Shown in pieces: positions 17,878 to 25,950 of a stretch of 64,000 nt of DNA (positions within the stretch are counted from its first letter, which is position 1; every line of letters starts with the position of its first letter). The stretch is from CALUVN01 sp944323595 (GTDB taxonomy: Bacteria > Cyanobacteriota > Vampirovibrionia > Gastranaerophilales > Gastranaerophilaceae), in assembly GCA_963931255.1 (NCBI GenBank), contig OZ006972.1:1984001-2048000 (forward strand). The letters run 5' to 3'. Both the position numbers and the translations under genes were made by a program. The notes under the pieces were generated by a model that saw only the letters and a list, made by a program, of their open reading frames with translations, had not been told where the DNA came from and searched no databases.

Positions 17878-18697
17878 TTAGATTTCTGTAGTTTGTTAAA
17901 TCAAAGCCGCACCGGAATATTTTATCAGCTAAAAGCTTGTTCTGGCACAAATTGTACTCTTTTTTTCGATTGACCTTATCAGGAATAACAAAGCATTCTA
18001 CGATACAGTCACCCTGTATATTGTTCAAATATTCTTCTACAAGCTGCGGTTCTAAAAAGCCTCTGTACAGTGTACCGATTGTTAAGTTATTTGTTTTTAT
18101 TCCGTATTTTTCTGCAGTTTTCAAATTTTCTTTTGAAAAAGAATTTGTAATTAAAGTTTTGATTAAATTCACTGAAAATCTTAATTTTGTAACCTTACCA
18201 AACTCATGCGGGATAATAATTTCTTCTCTGGAAAGTCTTACAAAAGGTATATTATATTCAGATGCAAGTTTGCATACTATATTGAAAATTCTAGGTATAG
18301 CATGTACATTTCCGTTAGAATTAAGAGCATCAATTTTTTTTATCTCTGAAATTTTTTCTATCTGCGCACGAAATTCTTTTTCAATAGCAATAATGCCTTT
18401 TTTGTTTGCAGACATACTGTATATTGATGCATAAGTGTTATTAAATTTTCTTCTTCCGTCAGCAATAAAATCGCAGTTTGAAATTGCGTTTCCAAAAGAA
18501 ATATTCAGATTTGCACAAATTCCGAGATGAGGACATTCCGGAAGAATTTCGTTTACCGCAGCGTCAAATTCTTTTCCGTTTGCGCAGATACCGACCGAGG
18601 TGATTAAACCAGCGTTATAGCCGTCCAATACCCCTCTGTTAATGCCGTTATTAACCCCGAAATTGTCAGCATTTAATATAAATTTTTTGTTTCCCAT
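17867..18697 (-). CDS. YdjC/ChbG-like carbohydrate deacetylase homologue with degenerate metal site
   Basis: 276 residues from the ATG at 18697 (MGNKKFILNADNFG). A longer frame starting at 18730 would run into the SRP RNA. ChbG/YdjC enzymes remove acetyl groups from N-acetylated sugars using a metal held by Asp and two His. Expected NADDFG is NADNFG here (Asp to Asn12), GIHLNL is GICANL (His to Cys61), and SHHHVH is SNGNVH (first His to Asn128). The rest of the fold signature (GINRGVLDGYNAGLITS) is clear. It is therefore probably not a normal deacetylase. The gene starts only 20 bases after the SRP RNA and overlaps the phospholipase D gene. Confidence 0.8.
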   Translation of the reverse strand: MGNKKFILNADNFGVNNGINRGVLDGYNAGLITSVGICANGKEFDAAVNEILPECPHLGICANLNISFGNAISNCDFIADGRRKFNNTYASIYSMSANKKGIIAIEKEFRAQIEKISEIKKIDALNSNGNVHAIPRIFNIVCKLASEYNIPFVRLSREEIIIPHEFGKVTKLRFSVNLIKTLITNSFSKENLKTAEKYGIKTNNLTIGTLYRGFLEPQLVEEYLNNIQGDCIVECFVIPDKVNRKKEYNLCQNKLLADKIFRCGFDLTNYRNLNEK

Positions 18698-18716
18698 CAA
18701 CCATTCCCGTATTAAT

Positions 18717-18977
18717 AAAGACCGTGCCACTGTCTATCGAATTTATCAATTAATGAATCAGAATCAATTTCCTCTTTTTAATGGTATAACACCCGCAAGG
18801 ATTGCCTTAGTGCTGCTATGTTTCCATCCTGACACGGTTCGGCAGCTTACGCCGCTACACCCTTAAACGTCAACGAAAATCAACCCGTCAACATTAACCG
18901 CTAAACCCTCACAACAGGCTCTGCACCCCGCATTGGCTTCGGGTCGAGAGATTGCAATTCCCCGTGGAGCACGGTCA
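18717..18977 (-). ncRNA. ffs: Signal recognition particle RNA, large type with Alu domain
   Basis: About 260 bases on the reverse strand. The S-domain apical loop is clear: GTGTCAGG, GGAAACATAGCAGC, AAGGCA and GCGGGTGT (complement of about 18789-18840) match the conserved GGTCAGG...GGAA...AGCAGCC...AAGG core. The 5' part, CCGTGCTCCACGGGGA...ACCCGAAGCC...CCTGTTGTGAGG, matches the Alu domain of the large bacterial SRP RNAs. The two ends pair: 5' ACCGTGC with 3' GCACGGT (complement of 18721-18727). A TATAAT box lies 7 bases before the 5' end. Ends are estimates. It guides ribosomes making membrane proteins to the translocon. Confidence 0.85.
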
Positions 18978-18983
18978 TTTTTT

Positions 18984-19013
18984 ATTATAACACAAAAAAT
19001 TTCTAATCTACAA
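18984..19013 (-). promoter_or_regulatory. Sigma-70-type promoter of the SRP RNA
   Basis: On the reverse strand TTGTAG (19013-19008), 18 bases, TATAAT (18989-18984), with the RNA expected to start near 18977. The -35 region lies inside the last codons of the upstream gene (19003-19767). Confidence 0.7.
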
Positions 19014-19767
19014 GTTTTGTGATAAGTACAGGTGCATTATTATAAAAATAAGGGAGTGAGTTTCCTGCGTCAGTATAACCAACCCAGATTACCCCGGGGT
19101 ATGATTGTTTGTTGATTTCTCTTAATTTTTCTTCTACATTGGTAAATTTTGTTTTTGAAATTTTCAGGTTTGCAAGATTGCTTATATTTCCAATATTGAT
19201 TATTGTGTAATCGCCGTTACTTGTCTGATGATAGTTTTTGGCTTCCTCAATTGCTTTATATACCCATTTAATTCTTCCGTTCTTCTTAAGATTTGACGGA
19301 ATTTCCATTGTGTATATGCCTAATTCTCTGGCGTGCTCAACGAGTGCATTTATTGTTTTTTTGCCTTCAGCTGCATTTGGAGCTTTTAATATTAATCCTG
19401 ATTTAAGATGGTCGCCGTAAATAAATTTTTCGTCTCCGTCCATTGCAGCACGTATCGGATAGAGCACTTTTTTCTTTAAAAATTTAGCCATATTTTTATA
19501 TTTTAACTTGTTCAGACCCAAATTAGGATCGGAAAGCTCAATTACACTTTCCGGAACTATATTCTTCATTCTTAGTTTCATTAGTGTACCGATAACTGCA
19601 GCAAGTGCAAGCACACTAACTGTGATACGCAGACCTCTTTTGTCCAAATCTTTCATCTTAATAGATGGATCAGACTGATACAGAAACGGGTTGCTGATTT
19701 CAACTCTTTGACCGAATGCAGTGCTTCGCTTCGGATATATAGGATAGGAAACTTGTGAAACTTGCAT
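19003..19767 (-). CDS. Tagged membrane-associated hypothetical protein
   Basis: 254 residues; not recognised. It begins MQVSQVSYPIYPKRSTAFG, the same polar start ending in F-G/T seen in other proteins here. One membrane segment follows at about 48-66 (ITVSVLALAAVIGTLMKL). The C-terminal part is a soluble alpha/beta region with DYTIINIGNISN and YPGVIWVGYTD. No catalytic motif is evident. It stands alone; the SRP RNA promoter sits in its last codons. Confidence 0.75.
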   Translation of the reverse strand: MQVSQVSYPIYPKRSTAFGQRVEISNPFLYQSDPSIKMKDLDKRGLRITVSVLALAAVIGTLMKLRMKNIVPESVIELSDPNLGLNKLKYKNMAKFLKKKVLYPIRAAMDGDEKFIYGDHLKSGLILKAPNAAEGKKTINALVEHARELGIYTMEIPSNLKKNGRIKWVYKAIEEAKNYHQTSNGDYTIINIGNISNLANLKISKTKFTNVEEKLREINKQSYPGVIWVGYTDAGNSLPYFYNNAPVLITKLVD

Positions 19768-19909
19768 GATGCTATTTTAAACCATAAAAATTTATATTTT
19801 TGCTAGATTGTTAACTTTTGTATATAAAAATTATTCTCTTACTTTAATCCGTCAGGGGAATGTTTTTTATTTGCACAAGGAATAATTTATAACTGAAAGG
19901 AGCTGCATT

Positions 19910-20305
19910 ATGACAAAAAAATTAGAATTATACAGATGTAATATATGCGGTAATCTGGTTGAAGTTATTTTACCTGGTGACGGTGAACTTGTTTGCTGCG
20001 GTGAAGCAATGGAACATTTAAAAGCAAAGCTAAATGATGCTGAATCAAACGAAAAACATGTACCTGTTTTTATTGTAAATGAGCAGGGGAAAAATGAAAT
20101 CCGTGTTGGCAGTACACCGCATCCTATGGAAGAAAGTCACTATATTACTTTTATAGAGACTATTTCTCCTGATTATAACAGGGCAGAACTTCAATATCTT
20201 CATCAGGGTGAAGAGGCGAAAATGATTATTGGTGAAAAACTCGGAAAAACCCTTGCACGGGAATTTTGTAACATACACGGTTTATGGGAGGGACAAAGTG
20301 ATTAG
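19910..20305 (+). CDS. dfx: Desulfoferrodoxin (class I superoxide reductase)
   Basis: 131 residues with strong AAAGGAG. Reduces superoxide to peroxide without making oxygen, typical of anaerobes. The N-terminal desulforedoxin iron site has C10xxC13 and C29C30. The catalytic neelaredoxin domain has EKHVP (48-52; E and K above the active iron, His ligand 50), HPM...SHYI (71-79; two His) and CNIHGLW (120-126; the Cys and last His). All ligands are present, so it should be active. It overlaps the ferritin gene by 8 bases, a sensible pairing of superoxide removal with iron storage. Confidence 0.96.
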   Translation: MTKKLELYRCNICGNLVEVILPGDGELVCCGEAMEHLKAKLNDAESNEKHVPVFIVNEQGKNEIRVGSTPHPMEESHYITFIETISPDYNRAELQYLHQGEEAKMIIGEKLGKTLAREFCNIHGLWEGQSD

Positions 20306-20807
20306 TGATAAAGTCAGAAATATCCTTAATGAACAGATTAACAAAGAATTTTATTCCGCTTATTTGTATCTTGCTATGTCTGCTTATTTTGATGAAATTG
20401 GTCTTTACGGTTTTTCTAACTGGACCAAGGTTCAGGCACGAGAAGAAGTTGACCACGGGATGATTCTTTTTGATTATATGATTGACAGAAATACAAAAGT
20501 TGAACTTATGAATATAGATACGCCTGATTCAGATTTTACAAGTCCAATGCAGGTTTTTGAAAAAATACTAGAACACGAAATTAAGGTTACAGAAAGCATA
20601 AATCGTGTTGCAACGCTTTCCGATGATGAATGTGATCTTGCAACAAGAAATTTCATAAACTGGTATATAGCAGAACAGGTTGAAGAGGAGGCATCAGTCA
20701 GGGATGTTATTTCCAAACTTGGTATGTTTGGGGAAGAAAAGGCTTCTTTGTATCTTTTGGACAATGAGTTTAAAGGGCGTACATACAGCGCTCATTCATA
20801 CAAATAG
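20298..20807 (+). CDS. ftn: Non-heme ferritin
   Basis: 169 residues from a GTG at 20298 with GGGAGGG 4 bases upstream; longer frames run into dfx. Ferritin stores iron as a 24-subunit shell. Ferroxidase ligands are visible: E17 (NKEFYSAY), E50 and H53 (REEVDHG), and the later EQVEEE helix near 126-131. A leucine-rich C-terminal helix ends GRTYSAHSYK. Translation is probably coupled to dfx. A terminator follows at 20832-20857. Confidence 0.95.
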   Translation: MISDKVRNILNEQINKEFYSAYLYLAMSAYFDEIGLYGFSNWTKVQAREEVDHGMILFDYMIDRNTKVELMNIDTPDSDFTSPMQVFEKILEHEIKVTESINRVATLSDDECDLATRNFINWYIAEQVEEEASVRDVISKLGMFGEEKASLYLLDNEFKGRTYSAHSYK

Positions 20808-20831
20808 TTTTCTTAACTGCATAGTTTTTTC

Positions 20832-20857
20832 AAGGCGTCTTTTGACGTCTTTTTTTT
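20832..20857 (+). terminator. Terminator after dfx-ftn
   Basis: GGCGTC-TTTT-GACGTC stem (one G-U pair) followed by eight T residues, 25 bases past the ferritin stop. Confidence 0.75.
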
Positions 20858-20929
20858 ATTGAAAAATAGCTAATATTGCGATTTTGTAATCAATTTGTCC
20901 GAAATTACAAAATATTTTAATATATAGGT

Positions 20930-22528
20930 ATGCATAAAGGGAAAATTGTAGTAGTTGATGATGAAAAAATTGTCACCTCCGCTTTTAAAACTCTTTTAAA
21001 AGTAGAGGGTTACAAGGATGCTGCATTTTTTAATAACCCAAAAGAAGCCGTAGACTATTTAAAAACGGAATCTCCTGATTTGATTATATCTGATTTCATG
21101 ATGCCGGAAATGAACGGATTGGAATTTTTAACTGAAGCCAAAAAATTACATCCTGAAACAAGTATGATTTTATTGACGGGATATGCTGATAAGGAGAATG
21201 CTATCCGTGCTATAAATGAAGTAGGATTGTACAAATATATTGAAAAACCGTGGGACAATGATGATTTGCTCATGAATATCAAAAACGGTATTGAGCGCAG
21301 TCATCTTTTGTCAGATTTAAGAAAAACTATTGCGGAACTCGAAGAGGCAAAAACTAAACTGCAGGCATATTCAGAAAATCTGGAAATACTCGTCGCCGAA
21401 CGTACCGCAGAACTTACTGAGGCTAATGCAAAACTCAGCGGTATAGTAAACTACTGTGCAGACGGAATAATAATTATTGATAAAAACGGCTGCATTATTC
21501 AGGTTAACCCTGCCTGCGAAAATATAATCGGTCTGTCCCAAAAATCTCTTGTAAAAATGAGGTTTCAGGAAATTGCGTATTCGCACAAACCTGAGATGAA
21601 CTCTTCTGCGAATAATACCGGCGGTATTTTCGGGCTTAATGCAGACAAGAGTGAAGTTATACTGCGTGACTATTTTATTGTAAACAAGCTAAGTAAAGAG
21701 CATATACCTGTTGAAATAAGTTTTGCGGCTATTTCTGCCGAAAATTCTATGCCTGAACGCTATGTTGGAGTTATTCGTGATGTAAGTGTTCAAAAAGAAA
21801 CCGAAAAACTCCGTGAAGATTTTATAGCAACACTTACACATGATTTGCGCACCCCACTCCTTGCTGCAATACAAACACTTAAATTTTTCCTTGAAGGCGC
21901 ACTCGGCGAGTTGACGGAAAAGCAGAGAGTTCTCTTAAATACGATGCTTGGCAGTAATGAAGATTTACTGGGACTTGTTAATGCTTTGCTGGAAGTTTAC
22001 AGGTTTGACAGTGGTAAGCTTGAATTATGCAAAACCTCTTTCAATATTAAAGATCTTGTTGAAAAATGTTATGATGAAATCAAGCCGCTTGCCCAAAAAA
22101 AAGAAATTGAATTTATCTTAAATTGTGAAATACCTGATGATAACGAGATTTATGCAGATAAATCAGAGTTAAAGCGTGTAATCATAAATCTTTGCGGCAA
22201 TGCAGTAAACTATACTAATAAAGGCGGACGGATTGAAATTTTAACTAAAATTCAATCCGGTGATTTGATTTTTTCAGTTACTGACAATGGCAACGGCATT
22301 CCAAAAGAAGATTTACCACTTTTATTTAAGCGTTTTTCTCAGGGAACAAGCAGAAAACGTTCTACCGGTACGGGACTAGGACTTTATCTTTCACGGCAGA
22401 TTATTGAAGCTCATGGCGGAAAAATCTGGGCTGAAAGCAAACTGGATAAAGGCAGTGAGTTTTCTTTCCTTTTAACCGGTGTTGCAGATTTTAAAAATAA
22501 AACAGAAAGGCAGAAAATAAATGGTTAA
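20930..22528 (+). CDS. Hybrid receiver-PAS-histidine kinase
   Basis: 532 residues, cytoplasmic. Order: receiver domain 5-120 with phosphoacceptor D55 (LIISDFMMPEMNG) and T/K switch residues; coiled coil 125-170; PAS domain about 171-285; HisKA with H304 (LTHDLRTPLLA); and an ATPase domain with N box (NLCGNAVNYT), G1 (DNGNGIP) and G2 (GTGLGLYL). A receiver at the N-terminus means it can accept phosphate from another kinase. Eight-base overlap with the next gene, a NarL-type regulator, makes that its likely output. The start ATG at 20930 has no obvious ribosome-binding site. Confidence 0.93.
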   Translation: MHKGKIVVVDDEKIVTSAFKTLLKVEGYKDAAFFNNPKEAVDYLKTESPDLIISDFMMPEMNGLEFLTEAKKLHPETSMILLTGYADKENAIRAINEVGLYKYIEKPWDNDDLLMNIKNGIERSHLLSDLRKTIAELEEAKTKLQAYSENLEILVAERTAELTEANAKLSGIVNYCADGIIIIDKNGCIIQVNPACENIIGLSQKSLVKMRFQEIAYSHKPEMNSSANNTGGIFGLNADKSEVILRDYFIVNKLSKEHIPVEISFAAISAENSMPERYVGVIRDVSVQKETEKLREDFIATLTHDLRTPLLAAIQTLKFFLEGALGELTEKQRVLLNTMLGSNEDLLGLVNALLEVYRFDSGKLELCKTSFNIKDLVEKCYDEIKPLAQKKEIEFILNCEIPDDNEIYADKSELKRVIINLCGNAVNYTNKGGRIEILTKIQSGDLIFSVTDNGNGIPKEDLPLLFKRFSQGTSRKRSTGTGLGLYLSRQIIEAHGGKIWAESKLDKGSEFSFLLTGVADFKNKTERQKING

Positions 22529-23186
22529 GGTGTTAATTGTTGAAGATCACGATATGGCAAGAATGGGACTTTCGGTGATTCTCGGAAATAACCCTAATAT
22601 AGAAATTGCCGATATGTCTGCTGACGGTCAGGAGGGTGTTGATAAGGCTTTGTCACTTGAACCTGATGTTGTTATTATGGATATTGGACTTCCTACTATT
22701 GATGGCATTGCGGCAACTAAAAAGATAAAATCAGCTAATCCTAAGATTAGGGTTTTGATGTATACATCAAGAGAATCGGAGGATGATATTTTTGACTCTT
22801 TTCAGGCCGGTGCTGACGGATATATTACAAAAGGTGCAACAGCAGAGCAGACTGTTGCTGCTGTACTGGCTGTCGGCGAGGGAGCTGCATGGCTTGATCC
22901 TGCTATTGCAAAAGTCGTTTTGACAAATATCAGGCGTTCTACTGAATCCCAGACAAGACGTGGAGAAATAAATTATGCCCTTGGTAAAAATCTTTACGGA
23001 CTGACCGAAAGAGAAATGGAAGTTCTTGCATTAATCGTTGACGGGCTTACGAATCCACAGATTGCAGATAAACTTGTTATTACATTGTCAACTACCAAAA
23101 CACACGTACACAGCATATTACAAAAATTATATGTGGAAAGCCGCTCCAAAGCGGTTGCTATGGCGATGAAAGAAGGCTTGGTCTAA
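22521..23186 (+). CDS. NarL/LuxR-family response regulator
   Basis: 221 residues. Receiver domain 2-120 with D9-H10, phosphoacceptor D54 (VIMDIGLPTIDG) and Lys near 104; LuxR-type helix-turn-helix about 150-215 (LTEREMEVLALIVDGLTNPQIADKLVITLSTTKTHVHSILQKL). Overlap with the kinase gene indicates a two-component pair. Its targets are unknown. The next gene, encoding a secreted protein, starts 3 bases later, so that protein is part of the same operon. Confidence 0.94.
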   Translation: MVKVLIVEDHDMARMGLSVILGNNPNIEIADMSADGQEGVDKALSLEPDVVIMDIGLPTIDGIAATKKIKSANPKIRVLMYTSRESEDDIFDSFQAGADGYITKGATAEQTVAAVLAVGEGAAWLDPAIAKVVLTNIRRSTESQTRRGEINYALGKNLYGLTEREMEVLALIVDGLTNPQIADKLVITLSTTKTHVHSILQKLYVESRSKAVAMAMKEGLV

Positions 23187-23189
23187 GCT

Positions 23190-24725
23190 ATGGGTAAAAA
23201 GTCGGCTTTAATTCTATTAACATTGTTGTTTCTGTCTGCTTCCAATCTGACTTTTGCTATTCCTGATTATGAGGATATAAAATTCAATATGGGGAATAGC
23301 ATTGATGATTTTAAAGATAACGTTGATGATGTCAAGGATAAAGTTGATGATTTCAAAGATGATGTTTCGGACTTTAAAGACGGTATTCAACTGAATATCC
23401 CTAATCCTTTCGAGCCTGACATGCGAAAAAAAGAAGCTAAACATAAACATCAGGTCGAAAAACAGGAAGCAAAAGAAGAATATGAACGCAAACGTGAGGA
23501 AATCCGCCCGTCAGGCTTTATGACAGTAGAAGAATATGAGCAGCGTTCAATGGCGGTTGACCACTCTCAGGATGAAATAGAAATTCCTAAGCCTGAAAAA
23601 GAATCTGACATGAAATATGTTCCGCAATATACTTATAAGATTGTGAGATATAATAATCCTCCGGGAACACCTGAGCTTTCGATAAAAAAGAAATTTTATA
23701 CAATGAAGCACATGAATATGCAGGGTATTGTTTCACCAGATTTTACAAAACTTGTATATCCGGTTGTGTATTACTATGCAAACGGTGCTTCTGTAGCGTG
23801 CGAGCTTTTTGTTATTCCTCTTGATGAGAGTGAAACCAATTTAAATAAATTATTAAAAGCAAATGTCAAGCGCAGACTTCCTGACCCGATTTTATCTACA
23901 GACAGAACTATTGATAATGCTCTGACTTTTAGAACTCTGACGCCGATTGATTTTTCTCAGGACGGAAATCTTCTACTGGTAAAAGAAAAAATTGGAAGCA
24001 GTGCTGATGGTATATGGCAGACTAATGCTATTGTTTACCACTTTGATACAAAGGTTTCATACGATTTGGTTGAAGTCCGTGATGCAATAATGTATTACTG
24101 GAAAGAAAATAAAAGTCTTGATCTCGCTGATAAACGCTGGGATATTTACCCTATAGGATTTGATATTAATAATCCGGACAGAGTGATTGTACAGGCTTAT
24201 GGATTTACCGGTGACAGACCGGTATTTCTCGGAACATGGAGTATTGACAGTAAAGGAGAACAATCACGCCTTGAAACATTTGTGAATGCTGAAAGCCGCG
24301 TAAGTATGAACGGTTTTAAACTTGTTCAGGACGGTGTTGTTAATCCTGGGGTATCTGAGGCTGAAGAAAAACAGCTTCAAAGATTTGAACGGGAAAAAGA
24401 AAAGGCTAAAAAACAGGAAGAAAAAGAACAGCGGGATGCCCTCAAAGAAGAGTATAAAGCTAAAATTCAGGCTTTGGATGAAAAATATTATGAAGAGCAG
24501 CACAATTTCAATCTGCAGCAGCGCGTAAAGGGTTCAACATCGGATAATGATGCTGTTGAAGCTTATGAACAGCTGAAAGCTCAAGAGATCCAAAAATTCC
24601 TTGAAAAACAGGAGAAACTAAATGCTAAAGAGCAGCAGCGCATAGAAAAATTGCTTAATGAAGCTCAAAAATATCAGGATGCTGCAGATGCTATTGAGGT
24701 GCCGGCTCCTGAATTGAGTGAATAA
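23190..24725 (+). CDS. Secreted coiled-coil protein in a two-component operon
   Basis: 511 residues. Signal peptide KKSALILLTLLFLSASNLTFA. Residues 39-66 are four exact seven-residue repeats (DDFKDNV, DDVKDKV, DDFKDDV, SDFKDGI), encoded by four 21-base units at 23304-23387. The centre (150-385) is a beta-rich globular part with VSPDFTKLVYPVVYYYANG and TPIDFSQDGNLLLVKEKIG, resembling beta-propeller blades. The last 120 residues are a highly charged coiled coil. Not recognised as a named family. The position directly after the response regulator suggests an envelope component linked to that signal system. Confidence 0.85.
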   Translation: MGKKSALILLTLLFLSASNLTFAIPDYEDIKFNMGNSIDDFKDNVDDVKDKVDDFKDDVSDFKDGIQLNIPNPFEPDMRKKEAKHKHQVEKQEAKEEYERKREEIRPSGFMTVEEYEQRSMAVDHSQDEIEIPKPEKESDMKYVPQYTYKIVRYNNPPGTPELSIKKKFYTMKHMNMQGIVSPDFTKLVYPVVYYYANGASVACELFVIPLDESETNLNKLLKANVKRRLPDPILSTDRTIDNALTFRTLTPIDFSQDGNLLLVKEKIGSSADGIWQTNAIVYHFDTKVSYDLVEVRDAIMYYWKENKSLDLADKRWDIYPIGFDINNPDRVIVQAYGFTGDRPVFLGTWSIDSKGEQSRLETFVNAESRVSMNGFKLVQDGVVNPGVSEAEEKQLQRFEREKEKAKKQEEKEQRDALKEEYKAKIQALDEKYYEEQHNFNLQQRVKGSTSDNDAVEAYEQLKAQEIQKFLEKQEKLNAKEQQRIEKLLNEAQKYQDAADAIEVPAPELSE

Positions 24726-24960
24726 GGGAAAGCTTTTCTTCTCTTGATAATTTCTTGATGCGACGTTCTTCTTTCATGGCGTCAGATTTTGTCTTAAATT
24801 CTTGAGTGTAGACAACTTTAACCGGCTTGTGCGCTCTTGTATATTTTGCACCATGCCCGCTTTTGTGAACTTCAAAGCGTTTATTCACATCATCAGTGTA
24901 TCCGCAGTAAAGAGTGTTATCTTCCGTTAAAAGTATATAGACATAGTAACTTTTATCCAT
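24691..24960 (-). CDS. GIY-YIG domain protein (UPF0213/YhbQ-like)
   Basis: 89 residues from the ATG at 24960 (a TTG-started frame to 24978 is possible). Single-domain GIY-YIG fold: YYVYILLTEDNTLYCGYTDDVNKRFEVHKSG, with the catalytic Tyr and Arg spacing, then HKPVKVVYTQEFKTKSDAMKEERRIKKLSREEK. The usual G-I-Y/Y-I-G appears as V-Y-I and Y-C-G. Small members of this group are thought to act on structured nucleic acid. The last 35 bases overlap the end of the convergent 23190-24725 gene. Confidence 0.88.
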   Translation of the reverse strand: MDKSYYVYILLTEDNTLYCGYTDDVNKRFEVHKSGHGAKYTRAHKPVKVVYTQEFKTKSDAMKEERRIKKLSREEKLSLIHSIQEPAPQ

Positions 24961-24982
24961 AATTATATTTTTAATCAAAAAA

Positions 24983-25000
24983 GACGGTTATAAAACCGTC
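24983..25000 (-). terminator. Terminator of the Cys-rich small protein gene
   Basis: Reverse strand GACGGTT-TTAT-AACCGTC followed by TTTTTT, about 50 bases past the stop at 25049. Confidence 0.8.
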
Positions 25001-25048
25001 CTTTAATGTATCTTTTCTTTATTTCTCTTATTTTACATCCTTTGTGTA

Positions 25049-25390
25049 TTAGCAGAATGATGAGAAACCACCTGATGAACCTGATGATGCACCTGCGCTG
25101 CATCCTGCTGATACTGCACATCCGCCTGCACTTATTGTTGCTACTGCAGATGAAAAATTACTTAAAAACCCGCCTGCTGATGAACTGCCGTCTGTGCAGT
25201 TTGCATAGCTTGCATAATCTACTGAAACAGGGCTGCTTGTTGTAAATGTGTCGTAAGAATTCATTGCCAGATAGTCTGATTTTTGACCCATTGGCATTAA
25301 AGCAAGTGATCCTGCTGTTTCTACTGTTTCTACAGGTTTATTAGCGTTGTTAACTCTTTCAGCTTGTTGTTGTCTTGTTGCTACGTTCAT
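25049..25390 (-). CDS. Small Cys/Gly/Ser-rich protein, possible modified-peptide precursor
   Basis: 113 residues from the ATG at 25390, with AAGGAG 7 bases upstream. The N-terminal half is polar (MNVATRQQQAERVNNANKPVE). The C-terminal 45 residues are almost only Gly, Ala and Ser with regularly placed Cys, ending GGFSSFC. No signal peptide. A plain leader followed by a Cys/Ser/Gly-rich core is the look of a ribosomally made modified peptide, but no modifying enzyme or exporter is adjacent; the nearest radical SAM gene is 10 kb away. Alternatively it is a lineage-specific structural protein. It has its own terminator and is divergent from 25566-25847. Confidence 0.7.
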   Translation of the reverse strand: MNVATRQQQAERVNNANKPVETVETAGSLALMPMGQKSDYLAMNSYDTFTTSSPVSVDYASYANCTDGSSSAGGFLSNFSSAVATISAGGCAVSAGCSAGASSGSSGGFSSFC

Positions 25391-25565
25391 TAACTGCTCC
25401 TTAATTGCTCTCGTGTTACTTACATATATATAAACTATTTTTATTTCTCTGAATTTCAGCATGTGTTTTTTTTGTTACATTTGTTAACATACTCCTGTTA
25501 TATGTCAAAATTATTTATTTACGGATTTATAATATAAAACACATGTGAAAAAAAAGAGGTATTAT

Positions 25566-25847
25566 ATGCGCGTTAATCCTGTTATGCAAACAAGAGTTAA
25601 TTTTCAAAGAAATAATAATCAACAACAAGTGTCATCACCATTAAAAAATGCAGCAAAAGCGATTGTAGTTGTACCTTTTATTATGCCTGTGATGATTACT
25701 GCATGTGACGAAGACCCTGTTGATATTGATATAGACAGAACACATGATATCCATGTAACTGATTCGGTTAACAGTGATTCTCATCATGACCATATTGAAG
25801 CAAAAGCCATTGATTTCAACGATGCTGCGCTTGATATAATCGGTTAA
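25566..25847 (+). CDS. Small hydrophobic-core protein with His/Asp-rich tail
   Basis: 93 residues from the ATG at 25566 with AAGAGG upstream; the 25545 GTG lies before that site. It begins MRVNPVMQTRVNFQRNN, a variant of the tagged N-termini. A hydrophobic stretch AIVVVPFIMPVMITAC at about 34-49 ends in Cys before acidic residues, like a lipobox but too far from the N-terminus for a normal lipoprotein signal. The tail (50-90) is rich in Asp and His (DSHHDH), which could bind metal. Unrecognised. A TATAAT box lies about 30 bases upstream. Confidence 0.65.
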   Translation: MRVNPVMQTRVNFQRNNNQQQVSSPLKNAAKAIVVVPFIMPVMITACDEDPVDIDIDRTHDIHVTDSVNSDSHHDHIEAKAIDFNDAALDIIG

Positions 25848-25950
25848 TATAAATCCTATGGCTGATTAAGTTACATCAATAGATTGATGAACTCTCCTAT
25901 CCAAGCTTTTATCATAGTAGTGTGAAAAAAGTTTGATTAGGGGAGAGCTT

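Noticed and set aside
17937..18434. 165-residue frame on the plus strand
   Set aside because: Mirror of the YdjC-like gene; no motif and no start signals.
18698..18730. Upstream start of the YdjC-like gene
   Set aside because: The segment would overlap the 3' end of the SRP RNA, and the NAD-N-FG motif belongs near the N-terminus.
18731..19002. Possible tmRNA because of a GGGTCGAGA-like stretch
   Set aside because: No tag reading frame or tRNA-like ends; the GTCAGG...GGAA...AGCAGC core and closing stem fit SRP RNA.
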